A DNA stretch of 36,452 bases. It comes from Rhodothermales bacterium (GTDB taxonomy: Bacteria; Bacteroidota; Rhodothermia; Rhodothermales; JABDKH01). The notes beneath the pieces were generated by a model. It had not been told where the DNA came from and ran no database searches. It was given only the letters and a program-made list of their open reading frames with translations. Position numbers and translations under genes: made by a program. The stretch is from NCBI GenBank assembly GCA_013002345.1, contig JABDKH010000072.1:1-36452 (forward strand), given 5' to 3'. Positions 1-8,466 of this stretch are shown one piece after another; within the stretch, counting starts at the first letter, position 1; the number at the start of each line of letters is the position of its first letter.

Positions 1-191
1 ACGCAGTCAGTGCCTGGGCGTATTCCGGCCTGCAGGCTCTCGGCCTCACACTGTCCGCCATCGCGTTTCTCGCTGTGCCGCTTGCGGCGCTCTGGGCAAT
101 GATCTCGTATCGTCTCGGCTCGGAGAACCAGGCGATCGTCCGGCGAATAGCCGATCATTCTGCCAAAGTAAATTCAAGCTCTGGAGGTTGA
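1..191 (+). CDS. C-terminal end of a polytopic membrane transporter (GPH/MFS type), partial
   Basis: An open frame enters from the left edge (first full codon at base 3) and stops with TGA at 189-191, giving 62 residues. It contains a long hydrophobic segment (around GLTLSAIAFLAVPLAALWAM) followed by a cytoplasmic-looking tail with YRLG...NQAIVRRIADH. A last membrane helix followed by 'Y-x-L-x(n)-I-x-x-I' resembles the C-terminus of glycoside-pentoside-hexuronide or other MFS sugar symporters. Only the tail is visible, so the family is a guess. The ribosome-binding site of the next gene (GGAGG, 183-187) lies inside its last codons and the genes are 4 nt apart, so the two are very probably co-transcribed. 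Confidence 0.6.
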   Translation, partial: AVSAWAYSGLQALGLTLSAIAFLAVPLAALWAMISYRLGSENQAIVRRIADHSAKVNSSSGG

Positions 192-195
192 TACA

Positions 196-1131
196 ATGAA
201 GTGGTTTTCGTCCCACTTGACGCGTCGCGACGCCATCCGTGCGGGAGTAGGGATGCTCGCGGGTCTGACTCTGCGTCGGTTCACTTCCCTTTCTGATCCC
301 CGAGAACTTATTGCGCGGCCCATTCCATCATCCGGCGAGATGCTTCCCGTGATTGGAATCGGTACGGCAAGACGTTACGATGTAGGTGCGGCTGAGGACG
401 AGCGCGCGCCGCTTCGCGCCGTGCTTAAGCAGTTTTCAGAGATGGGCGGACGACTCGTTGACACGGCGCCGTCGTACGGCAAAGCAGAGCCAGTTGTAGG
501 CGACCTCGTCGCCGATATCGGCAACCGCAAATCACTGTTCCTCGCGACAAAGGTTCGATCCCGCACGGCGGCCGAAGGCGTTGCCGAGATGAATCGCTCC
601 TTTGAATTGCTGCACACCGACGTCATCGACCTGATGCAGGTTCATAATCTCGTTGGCGTGCGCGAGATGCTACCCGTCCTTCGAGAATGGAAAGCAGAGG
701 GTCGTATCAGGTACCTCGGCGCGACCACCTCACGCTCATCTCAGTATGAGGAGTTTGTGGCGACTATGGAAAGCGAAGACATGGACTTTGTCCAGGTCAA
801 CTACTCGCTGGCAGACCGAGGAGCAGCAGATCGGATCTTGCCGCTCGCTGCCGATCGCGGAATGGCGGTGCTTGTCAACCTGCCTTACGGCCGCGGCCGG
901 CTCTTTAGCACGGTCGGCGACAGGCCTCTACCGGACTGGGCCGCACAGTTCGACTGTACCAGCTGGGGTCAGTTCTTTCTGAAATACGTGGTGTCCCATC
1001 CGGCGGTGACCTGTGCTATTCCGGGTACAGCCAAGATCTCATATCTGGAAGACAATCTAGGAGCCGCAATGGGCCGCCTGCCAACCCCGGCGCTTCGAAA
1101 AAAGATGGAGCGCTTCTTCGACGACCTCTAG
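196..1131 (+). CDS. Tat-exported aldo/keto reductase family protein
   Basis: This 311-residue protein has a twin-arginine leader (TRRDAIRAG, RR at 10-11, then a hydrophobic stretch to about 25), so it probably works in the periplasm. The rest is an aldo/keto reductase TIM barrel. The usual catalytic tetrad is visible as Asp89 and Tyr94 (VDTAPSYG), Lys119 (LATKV) and His150 (LMQVHN), followed by a GxxxxxS-type segment and a conserved IPGTAK near the C-terminus. The family reduces carbonyls on sugars or other small molecules with NAD(P)H; the substrate cannot be read from sequence. The start is ATG with GGAGG 8 nt upstream. The tight spacing to the upstream transporter suggests a shared uptake/processing role, possibly for a sugar. 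An exported AKR implies a tightly bound nicotinamide cofactor carried through Tat. Confidence 0.88.
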   Translation: MKWFSSHLTRRDAIRAGVGMLAGLTLRRFTSLSDPRELIARPIPSSGEMLPVIGIGTARRYDVGAAEDERAPLRAVLKQFSEMGGRLVDTAPSYGKAEPVVGDLVADIGNRKSLFLATKVRSRTAAEGVAEMNRSFELLHTDVIDLMQVHNLVGVREMLPVLREWKAEGRIRYLGATTSRSSQYEEFVATMESEDMDFVQVNYSLADRGAADRILPLAADRGMAVLVNLPYGRGRLFSTVGDRPLPDWAAQFDCTSWGQFFLKYVVSHPAVTCAIPGTAKISYLEDNLGAAMGRLPTPALRKKMERFFDDL

Positions 1132-1342
1132 CCTCTTCTTCGGACGGGGCGGCACTTCTCTGCCCGAAGCAGTACTTCGCCAACCGCCGGCAGGAGACAC
1201 CGGGCGGTTCGTGTAACCATCCGTCGCGCGCCCCGTAACGCACCCCGAAGCCATACCACGTCGTCTGAAGCGTTTGCGCTGACCCCTGCCGCCTACACAG
1301 GCGCGCACTTTCCAGATTGTCACCCTGAATGAGCGATTCCCC

Positions 1343-4048
1343 ATGCGCCATATGCTCTTGGCCGCAAGCATCGTCCTGGCGGGTCTAACGGTTCTCACCG
1401 CCAGCGCGCAGCTCAGCTTCGATTCGGAAGTCGCCCGTCCGATTCAACGGCAGGCTGCCACAGGCGACGACGCGCCCGCCGTGCAGACCATTCGCGCGAC
1501 AAGGGCTGAATCTGCCTTGTCCATCGACGGGCTTCACGACGACGTTGCCTGGCGCTCGGCTCAACCGATCACCAGGTTCACGCAGCGAGATCCTGACGAA
1601 GGGGCGGAGCCTACCCAGAGGACCGAAGTTCGCGTCGTGTACGATGACGATGCGCTCTTTGTCAGTGCCAGGATGTTCGACAGCGCGCCTGACTCGATCG
1701 TCGCTCGGCTTGGCCGCCGGGACGCTACCAGCATCGAGAGTGACAACTTCGTCATGTTCATCGATCCATACAACGACGACCGCTCCGGCTACTACTTCGG
1801 TATCAACGCTGCGGGCACTCTTTACGACGGCGTCCTGATGAACGACGATTGGGACGACGAGACGTGGGATGGCGTCTGGGAAGCCAACGCTCGGATCGAC
1901 GATCAAGGCTGGACCGCCGAGTTCCGGATCCCCTACTCGCAGTTACGCTTCTACGCTGCTGACGAGCACGTCTGGGGTATCAATTTTAGGCGCGAGATAG
2001 TGCGCAAAAACGAACTCGACTACGTCGTGTACACGCCGCGCAATGAAAGTGGCTTTGTCTCGCGGTTTCCTGATCTGGTTGGAATGCGCGGCATCGCGCC
2101 CAAACGACAGATCGAGGTCGTCCCTTATTTGACCGCGAGAGCGGAGTTCCTGGAGCACGATGAGGGCGATCCGTTCAACGACGGATCCCGTTACGTGCCG
2201 AGCGTCGGGGCGGACCTCAAGATGGGAATTGCAAGTAACCTGACTCTGAATGCGACTATCAATCCGGACTTCGGACAAGTCGAAGTCGACCCTGCAGTAG
2301 TCAACCTTTCCGACGTGGAGACCTTCTTCCCGGAAAAGCGACCTTTCTTCATCGAGGGTAACACCGTATTCAGACAGTTCGGTCGGGGTGGATCCAACAA
2401 CAACTGGGGGTTCAACTGGGGCAACCCGAATTTCTTCTACAGCCGCCGCGTCGGTCGGCCACCTCAAGGGAGTCTCCCGGACCACGACTTCGCCGAGTCC
2501 CGCGAAGGAACGCGCATACTGGGCGCCGCGAAAGTAACCGGCCGAATCGGCAATGGCTGGAACGTAGGAACTGTTCAGGCGCTCACCGAACGAGCGATTT
2601 CCGATTATCAGCTCGGCGGAGAACGGCTGACCGCCGAAGCGGAGCCGCTTGCGTACTACGGTGTTCTGCGAGGACAGAAAGAACTGAATGATGGTCGGCA
2701 GGCGGTCGGCTTCATGTCGACCGTTGCTGCTCGAGACTTTCGGGACGATCGCCTGCTGGACGAGATAAACAAGAGCGCATTTACGTTCGCTGCGGATGGC
2801 TGGACGTTTCTGGACAAAGACAAGACGTGGGTCCTTACCGGCTGGGCCGGCCTTTCACGTGTCAGCGGTACGACCCAGCGCATCACCGATCTGCAGCGAT
2901 CCTCGTTGCACTACTTCCAGCGTCCGGATGCGCAGTATGTGTCCGTCGATTCTTCCGCGACCTCCCTTACAGGTACGGCCGGGCGACTAGTGCTGAACAA
3001 ACAGCGGGGCCGCTTCACGACAAATGTGGCAGTTGGTTACATCAGTCCGTCGTTTGACGTGAACGACCTCGGATTCATGTGGCAGACAGGTATGATCAAC
3101 TCGCACGCCGTGCTTGCCTATCAATGGACGGACCCGGGAACCTGGTACCGGAAAATTTTCGCCCATGCGTCCGCTTTTAACACGACAGACTTCGATGGAA
3201 ATACGATCTGGCGTGGCCTCTGGACGGGCAATTTCATAGAGCTTCTGAACTATCACGAGATATTTTTCAACGTTGCCTACAACCCTGAAACTATCAGCAA
3301 CAGACTCACACGCGGAGGACCGCTCACTTTAAACCAGCCCGGCTGGCAATTTGGACTTGAGTACGAGACGGACGGTCGCAAGCGCTGGGCATTTGAGTTT
3401 GGACTGGACACCTATCGACAGAAGGACTCGCGGAATTTTTCAGTCTCCACGGAGGCCGTGTGGCAACCTGCGTCGAATATCTCGGTTGCGGTGCAGCCAG
3501 AGATCGAATGGAACAACGAGTTTGCACAATGGGTGGGCGATTATGAGGATCCGCTGGCGACGCGCACGTTCGGTACCCGGTACGTATTTGCCGAGCTGGA
3601 TCAGGTTGAAGTCTCGTCGAGAGTCAGGTTAAACTGGACGTTTTCGCCCGTATTGAGTCTTCAGCTATTCGCTCAGCCCCTCATCTCGTCCGGTGACTTC
3701 TCTAACTACAAGGAACTGAGAGCCCCAAAAACATTCGACTTCATCAACTACGGTAGCGAGGGGTCGACTTTCGATTCGGAAACACTCATCGCGGATCCTG
3801 ACGGTCCCGGGCCCGCTGCGCCCCTGAATCTCGAAGACTCGGATTTCAATTTCCGGTCACTTCGGGGTACTGCCGTCGTGCGCTGGGAGTACAGCCCGGG
3901 TTCGACGATATTCTTCGTGTGGACGCAGACGCGTTCCGCCTCAGAAGAGTACGGTGACTTGCGGCTTGGCAGCTCGCTCGGCGGCATCTTCGATGCCAGG
4001 CCTGATAACATCTTCATGGTCAAACTGACCTACTGGTTAAGCCGGTAG
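1343..4048 (+). CDS. DUF5916 outer-membrane protein with N-terminal CBM9-like domain (copy 1)
   Basis: The 901-residue product has a Sec signal peptide (about 1-22, ending ASAQ). A carbohydrate-binding family 9-like beta-sandwich follows at about 50-205 (SIDGLHDDVAWRSA..., later FIDPYNDD and GWTAEFRIPYSQLRF). The remainder is a beta-strand-rich region typical of DUF5916, including the family hallmark NPDFGQVEVD...FFPEKRPFFIEG at about 310-339. The C-terminus looks like outer-membrane beta-strands ending in KLTYWLSR. DUF5916 proteins are common in Bacteroidota and Gemmatimonadota; their function is not established. No strong Shine-Dalgarno precedes the ATG, but the signal peptide fixes the start. 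It is followed by a paralogue at 4391, so the two probably arose by duplication. Confidence 0.88.
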   Translation: MRHMLLAASIVLAGLTVLTASAQLSFDSEVARPIQRQAATGDDAPAVQTIRATRAESALSIDGLHDDVAWRSAQPITRFTQRDPDEGAEPTQRTEVRVVYDDDALFVSARMFDSAPDSIVARLGRRDATSIESDNFVMFIDPYNDDRSGYYFGINAAGTLYDGVLMNDDWDDETWDGVWEANARIDDQGWTAEFRIPYSQLRFYAADEHVWGINFRREIVRKNELDYVVYTPRNESGFVSRFPDLVGMRGIAPKRQIEVVPYLTARAEFLEHDEGDPFNDGSRYVPSVGADLKMGIASNLTLNATINPDFGQVEVDPAVVNLSDVETFFPEKRPFFIEGNTVFRQFGRGGSNNNWGFNWGNPNFFYSRRVGRPPQGSLPDHDFAESREGTRILGAAKVTGRIGNGWNVGTVQALTERAISDYQLGGERLTAEAEPLAYYGVLRGQKELNDGRQAVGFMSTVAARDFRDDRLLDEINKSAFTFAADGWTFLDKDKTWVLTGWAGLSRVSGTTQRITDLQRSSLHYFQRPDAQYVSVDSSATSLTGTAGRLVLNKQRGRFTTNVAVGYISPSFDVNDLGFMWQTGMINSHAVLAYQWTDPGTWYRKIFAHASAFNTTDFDGNTIWRGLWTGNFIELLNYHEIFFNVAYNPETISNRLTRGGPLTLNQPGWQFGLEYETDGRKRWAFEFGLDTYRQKDSRNFSVSTEAVWQPASNISVAVQPEIEWNNEFAQWVGDYEDPLATRTFGTRYVFAELDQVEVSSRVRLNWTFSPVLSLQLFAQPLISSGDFSNYKELRAPKTFDFINYGSEGSTFDSETLIADPDGPGPAAPLNLEDSDFNFRSLRGTAVVRWEYSPGSTIFFVWTQTRSASEEYGDLRLGSSLGGIFDARPDNIFMVKLTYWLSR

Positions 4049-4390
4049 TTCATTGCACGCGGTGCTACTGCCAGATCCGGATTCGAAGGATCGACGACTG
4101 CCGTGGTGCAGTCTAACGGCCCGGTCGGGGCATCGTGCAGACCAATCAGATATCCGTACACGTCGATGAACGGTGGGCGGACCATCGAAATCCAGACTAA
4201 CTTTTGTATTCGGCTGTCTCCGACTATGTGGTCTCGTTCGAACCCGGCTACGTACTTCTGCGCAGGCCGACTCGCTGACCTTAAGTGAAGAGACACCGTT
4301 CCACCAGATAGACTTGCGGGAGTGGGCCTGGTGGCACACTCGCCAGTGGGGCGACATCAACCTGATCGATAGCGAGCGAGGTCTTCCGTA
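4049..4390. other. 342-bp spacer between DUF5916 paralogues, possible decayed gene
   Basis: No intact gene is visible. A minus-strand open frame (4296 down to a stop at 4030, overlapping the end of the upstream gene) has a protein-like composition (QKYVAGFERDHIVGD, VRPPFIDVYGYLIGL). A plus-strand stretch near 4300-4390 reads DLREWAWWHTRQWGDINLID. Neither has a convincing start or an identifiable family. They may be chance frames or remnants of a lost gene. A GAGG at 4378-4381 serves as ribosome-binding site for the GTG start at 4391. Confidence 0.3.
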
Positions 4391-6763
4391 GTGTCCACAT
4401 CGAGCCGCAGCGCAACAGCGCTCGCCTGCGTGATTGCATTTGTGTCCACTGCTTCGGTGGTGGCTCAGGCGCCTTCGAGTAATCGCGAAGATAGATTATC
4501 CAGTGTCGTTGCAGTCCCGCGAGTCGAGGGCGCTGATATTCTAATAGATGGCCTGTTGTCGGAGGCCGTATGGTTGCACGCCGCTTTGTTTACGGGCTTC
4601 CATCAGTATCTGCCGGTTGACGGACGGCCCGCAGCCGACTCGACCCATGTGCTGGTATGGTACTCGCAGGAGGCGATTCACGTCGGCATTCGGGCATTCG
4701 AGATACACGGCGAAGTTCGCACCACCCTCGCCGACCGCGACAAGATCGGGAACGACGACTACATCTACATCCTGTTTGACACCTACAACGACCATCGCCA
4801 GGCGGTGTTGATTGGCACGAACCCGCTTGGTCAGCAAGCAGACGGCGTGCTTCGCGACGCGGAGCGAGGCGGAGATTTTGGGAGCTTAGGCGCAGGTGCC
4901 TACACAATTGATCTGAGTCCGGATTATGTCTATCAGAGTCTTGGACGAGTCACGGATCACGGTTTCGAAGTTGAGATCCGCGTGCCGTTCAAAAGCCTTC
5001 GGTACCAGACAAAAGACATTCAGGACTGGGGCTTCAACGTGATTCGGAAAGTGCAGCACTCCGGCTATACGACAACGTGGACGCCGGTGCTCCAGGCCAA
5101 CGCTTCATTCATGGCGCAAAGTGGAGTCCTCAGGGATCTAATGGGGCTTCGACGAGGACTCGTTCTAGATGTCAATCCGGAATTGACCGGCTCATTGAAT
5201 CGCGGTGAGGGCGCGTCCTCGTTCGATGCACAGGTGCGAGACCCACTGGGTGTCAATCTGAGGTGGGGTATCTCCAACAACCTGACGTTGAACGGGACGG
5301 TGAACCCAGACTTCTCCCAGATAGAGGCCGATGTCGCTCAACTACAGTTCGATCCAAGAGAGGCTGTGTTCTTCCCCGAGAAACGCCCGTTCTTTCTTGA
5401 CGGCATCGAACTCTTCGAGTCTCCAACCAATCTGATCTATACGAGACGCATCGCGAATCCCGCAACCGCGATCAAGCTGACTGGCAAAACTGGAGGTACA
5501 AACGTGGCCTTCTTGTCGGCGGTCGATAACAAGTCGCAATACTTGTCAAACCTGGATGCAAGATATTCCAATGCGATTCGTGTCAGACATGACCTCGGGG
5601 GCCAGGGTACAATCGGATTGATCTACACAGACAGGATCGATGGTGATTTCTATAACCGTGTGGCCGCCATCGACGGTCGAATGGTATTCTCGCGCGCCTA
5701 TACGCTGACGTACCAGTCGGGATTGAGCTTTACCGGTGATGGCGAAACGCAGGCCACCGCACCCATGTGGAAGCTTGTAGCGGCAGGGTCGGGACGCAAG
5801 TACGGCGTGTCATTCACAACTTCGGGCTTTCACGAGGACTTCAATGCCGGATCTGGATTCATTACGCGTGTTGGGATCGCGCGGGCGACACTCGTGCCGC
5901 GCGTCACATGGTTCGGTGCTGAAGGCGCCCTGGTTGAATCTTTCACGGGAGGAATCACACTTGACGGAAGATGGGACTACGATGATCTCGCACGGGGAAA
6001 TGGGCCGAATGATCGCAAGTTGCATCTGAACAGCAGCTATCGATTGCGAGGAGGCTGGTCCGGTGGGACATCTATGTTCTACGAATCATTCGCTTACCCG
6101 AACGAGCTGTATACCGACTACTTCGTCGAGATTCATCAGGATGGTGTTCCCGCAGACACCGTGGCATTCACGGGTACGAATCGCCTCACCAATCTCGGGT
6201 TCTGGTCAACTCTCAGCACTCCGCGGCTCAGCACATTCTCGGCCAATATCTTCGTCGTGGCAGGCCGCGACGATAACTTCTTCGAGTGGGCTCCAGCGGA
6301 CATCTTCTTCACAACGATCACGCTCAATTGGAATCCGACCGAGCAGTTACGAGTCAACCTGCTGTACAATCACCAGCAGTACTTCCGGGCCAACGACAAG
6401 AGCACGGTCGGCATTAGACGCGTCCCACGACTCAAGGTGGAATATCAGATCACACCATCCATCTTCCTTCGACTGGTCGGACAGTACGATGCCTCCTTCG
6501 TAGATGAGCTGAGAGATAACTCGCGAACTGACGATCCGATTCTCATTCTGGATCGCACGTCAGGAGAATACGCCCCGACCCGATCCAGCCGTACGAACGG
6601 TCTCCGCATCGACTGGCTGTTTTCATTTCGCCCGAACCCCGGAACCGTTGTCTTCTTTGGCTACGGAGCCGGGATGAGCGAGCCCCGGCCCTTCCGCTTT
6701 AGAGAACTGAGGAGGACCTCAGACGGCTTCTTTCTGAAGTTGAGTTACCTGTTCAGAGTCTGA
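4391..6763 (+). CDS. DUF5916 outer-membrane protein with N-terminal CBM9-like domain (copy 2)
   Basis: This 790-residue protein starts at GTG, preceded by GAGG 9 nt upstream. It has a Sec signal peptide to about residue 26 (VSTASVVAQA), a CBM9-like domain at roughly 45-205 (ILIDGLLSEAVWLHA, LFDTYNDHRQ, VEIRVPFKSLRY), then the DUF5916 barrel region. The hallmark is NPDFSQIEAD...VFFPEKRPFFLDG at about 305-338, nearly the same position as in the preceding gene. The C-terminal strand ends GFFLKLSYLFRV, a typical outer-membrane ending with a terminal aromatic pattern. It is a diverged paralogue of the upstream gene and about 110 residues shorter. The role is unknown; surface binding or passage of a glycan or oligosaccharide is only a suggestion from the CBM9 fold. 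Confidence 0.88.
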   Translation: MSTSSRSATALACVIAFVSTASVVAQAPSSNREDRLSSVVAVPRVEGADILIDGLLSEAVWLHAALFTGFHQYLPVDGRPAADSTHVLVWYSQEAIHVGIRAFEIHGEVRTTLADRDKIGNDDYIYILFDTYNDHRQAVLIGTNPLGQQADGVLRDAERGGDFGSLGAGAYTIDLSPDYVYQSLGRVTDHGFEVEIRVPFKSLRYQTKDIQDWGFNVIRKVQHSGYTTTWTPVLQANASFMAQSGVLRDLMGLRRGLVLDVNPELTGSLNRGEGASSFDAQVRDPLGVNLRWGISNNLTLNGTVNPDFSQIEADVAQLQFDPREAVFFPEKRPFFLDGIELFESPTNLIYTRRIANPATAIKLTGKTGGTNVAFLSAVDNKSQYLSNLDARYSNAIRVRHDLGGQGTIGLIYTDRIDGDFYNRVAAIDGRMVFSRAYTLTYQSGLSFTGDGETQATAPMWKLVAAGSGRKYGVSFTTSGFHEDFNAGSGFITRVGIARATLVPRVTWFGAEGALVESFTGGITLDGRWDYDDLARGNGPNDRKLHLNSSYRLRGGWSGGTSMFYESFAYPNELYTDYFVEIHQDGVPADTVAFTGTNRLTNLGFWSTLSTPRLSTFSANIFVVAGRDDNFFEWAPADIFFTTITLNWNPTEQLRVNLLYNHQQYFRANDKSTVGIRRVPRLKVEYQITPSIFLRLVGQYDASFVDELRDNSRTDDPILILDRTSGEYAPTRSSRTNGLRIDWLFSFRPNPGTVVFFGYGAGMSEPRPFRFRELRRTSDGFFLKLSYLFRV

Positions 6764-6782
6764 GTGCTGGTTCGTGTTGGTG

Positions 6783-7667
6783 CTACTTCGTACCACCGAC
6801 CAGCTCGAGGATAGTCACGACAGGAAGGTGGTCCGAGGCCAATCGTAGCAATTCATGCCACTCCTGATCATCCGGCTTCAGGACCGAACCCGCTAACGTC
6901 TTAAGCACACTCCAGCGCCCAGCCGGTCTCACCATCACATAATCAATTCGCTTTTCGGGGATGTTCGAAGGAAAGGTCTCGCCGCCTGATCCCGCCCTCC
7001 AGCTATCGTTCCATGTGGCCTGTATTATCGATAAGGGCACACTTCCCATCTGTGCATTCAGGTCGCCAGCCAGTATTCCTGGGATTTCTACGTACGCCCC
7101 AAGCACGGACACGAGCCGCTCTGCCTGATCAATTCGATCCGTGGAATCCGTCTGATGATCAAGGTGAGTGGACACGAATAGGAACGGTTCGGACCATCCA
7201 GGCGGTTCAATGAAAGCCACAAGTGCTGTGCGAGGCTCGCTACCCTCGCGATTCGGCAGTGCGAAGTTCTCGAATCGCTCGATCGGGTAACGCGACAGAA
7301 TCGCGACACCGTATTCGCCACCGTCGAACGGCATTGCTGGGCCAAACACGTGCTGCATGCCGGTCCTGGATGCCAATTCATCTGCGAGATCGAGTCCGCC
7401 CAGTCGGTTCGTATGGCGGTCGACCTCCTGCAACGCAACAAGGTCCGGGTCCACCTCTAGAATGACTGCGGCAATCCGATCAAGGTCTCTGGCTCCATCG
7501 GTATTACGCCCACCGAGCACGTTGTACGACATGACGGTGATGCGCTGGCTCGCCGGGAGACCAAGATCGCTCGACAGTCGCGGCTGACACCCGCAAAACA
7601 GAAGGAGAACCAGGCACGCTTCCCGCGCCCTCAGCACCGAGGCAATCGCCCACAAGGAAATACGCAT
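6783..7667 (-). CDS. Endonuclease/exonuclease/phosphatase family protein, membrane-anchored or secreted
   Basis: The 294-residue product has an N-terminal hydrophobic segment (about 17-27, LVLLLFCGC). This could be a signal peptide with an imperfect lipobox at Cys27. The fold follows the DNase I/exonuclease III/phosphatase family: MSYNVLGG (strand 1, metal-site Asn), LVALQEVD (catalytic Glu), VSTHLDH, ILAGDLNA (Asp and Asn of the active site), RIDYVMV and the closing SDHLPVV. All expected metal and catalytic positions are present, so the enzyme is probably active as a Mg-dependent phosphodiesterase or phosphatase. The substrate (nucleic acid, phospholipid or sugar phosphate) is not determinable. 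It ends 19 nt from the convergent DUF5916 gene. Confidence 0.85.
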   Translation of the reverse strand: MRISLWAIASVLRAREACLVLLLFCGCQPRLSSDLGLPASQRITVMSYNVLGGRNTDGARDLDRIAAVILEVDPDLVALQEVDRHTNRLGGLDLADELASRTGMQHVFGPAMPFDGGEYGVAILSRYPIERFENFALPNREGSEPRTALVAFIEPPGWSEPFLFVSTHLDHQTDSTDRIDQAERLVSVLGAYVEIPGILAGDLNAQMGSVPLSIIQATWNDSWRAGSGGETFPSNIPEKRIDYVMVRPAGRWSVLKTLAGSVLKPDDQEWHELLRLASDHLPVVTILELVGGTK

Positions 7668-8017
7668 TGAATCCGGTTGACTATCTCGCCCGAGCCTGAC
7701 GCATTACTCGACGTCGCACGTCTCGATCGGGTAGACTGTGGATTGCACTACACTGATCGTGAGCGAAAGCATCATGCGGGCGAGCGCAATGAGAACGAAC
7801 CAGCGAAATCCTGTCACGATCAGAATATAGACCTCTACGTACAGAATCGGGTACCGGTACTGGCAGGGACAACGGTGCTGTTGATTCGCCGCTGACGAGC
7901 ACGTATTCCAGGAAGTAGTTCCAGCAGCATCAACGATTCGGACGTCTGGCGAATTCGACAGGGGCGATTATCTTGCCGAATGGTGTGCTATTATCGCACA
8001 CTCAGATCGCGCCGACG
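7668..8017. other. 350-bp spacer with a possible membrane-protein remnant
   Basis: No intact gene is visible. On the minus strand, between about 7870 and a TAA at 7704-7706, one frame reads as a hydrophobic C-terminus (QYRYPILYVEVYILIV, then FVLIALARMMLSL) that lacks a start. The 'RYRYPI' followed by helices resembles the end of polytopic membrane glycosyltransferases. A second frame just upstream (NYFLEYVLVSGES) could be the same protein after a frameshift. On the plus strand, TATTATCG at 7989-7996 may be the -10 of the thioesterase gene. Confidence 0.25.
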
Positions 8018-8431
8018 ATGAAAAAATCCTTCGAACTAAATCTGGACGTCGAGCCCGGTGACATCGACGAACTGGGGCACGTCAACAATGTCGTGTATCT
8101 GAGATGGATTCAGGACGTTGCGATTGCGCATTGGAAGAGCGCTGCCCCGGCTGCTGATCAGGAATCACTTCGATGGGTTGTCATGCGGCACGAGGTCGAC
8201 TACAAACGACCCGCATACCTGCATGACAAGGTGGTCGCACGCACCTGGGTCGGCGTAGCCGACCGCCGCAATTTTGAGCGCCACACGGAATTACTGCGAC
8301 AATCTGACATGCGAGTTCTCGCTCTCGCCAGAACCGTGTGGTGCCCCATCGATGCGAAGACGGGGCGACCGACGAATGTGAGCGCACAAGTCCGGGAGCT
8401 ATTCTCAGTGAATCCGTCGGAAACGGATTGA
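8018..8431 (+). CDS. Hotdog-fold acyl-CoA thioesterase (YbgC/FadM/4HBT type)
   Basis: The 137-residue product is a single hotdog domain. The signature is DELGHVNNVVYLRWIQDV near residues 14-30, containing the family's D-x-x-GHVNN-x-x-Y-x-x-W pattern; the Asp is the usual catalytic residue of the 4-hydroxybenzoyl-CoA thioesterase-like clade. YKRPAYLHDKVVARTW and VWCPIDAKTGRPT are also typical. Such enzymes hydrolyse acyl-CoA thioesters in the cytoplasm. The reading frame is open from a TTG at 7973, but the ATG at 8018 (MKKSFEL) fits homologue lengths better. It is a single-gene unit between two minus-strand genes. Confidence 0.85.
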   Translation: MKKSFELNLDVEPGDIDELGHVNNVVYLRWIQDVAIAHWKSAAPAADQESLRWVVMRHEVDYKRPAYLHDKVVARTWVGVADRRNFERHTELLRQSDMRVLALARTVWCPIDAKTGRPTNVSAQVRELFSVNPSETD

Positions 8432-8466
8432 CAAGACCTTTCGCCCGCGGAACCGGACGTGCCCGA

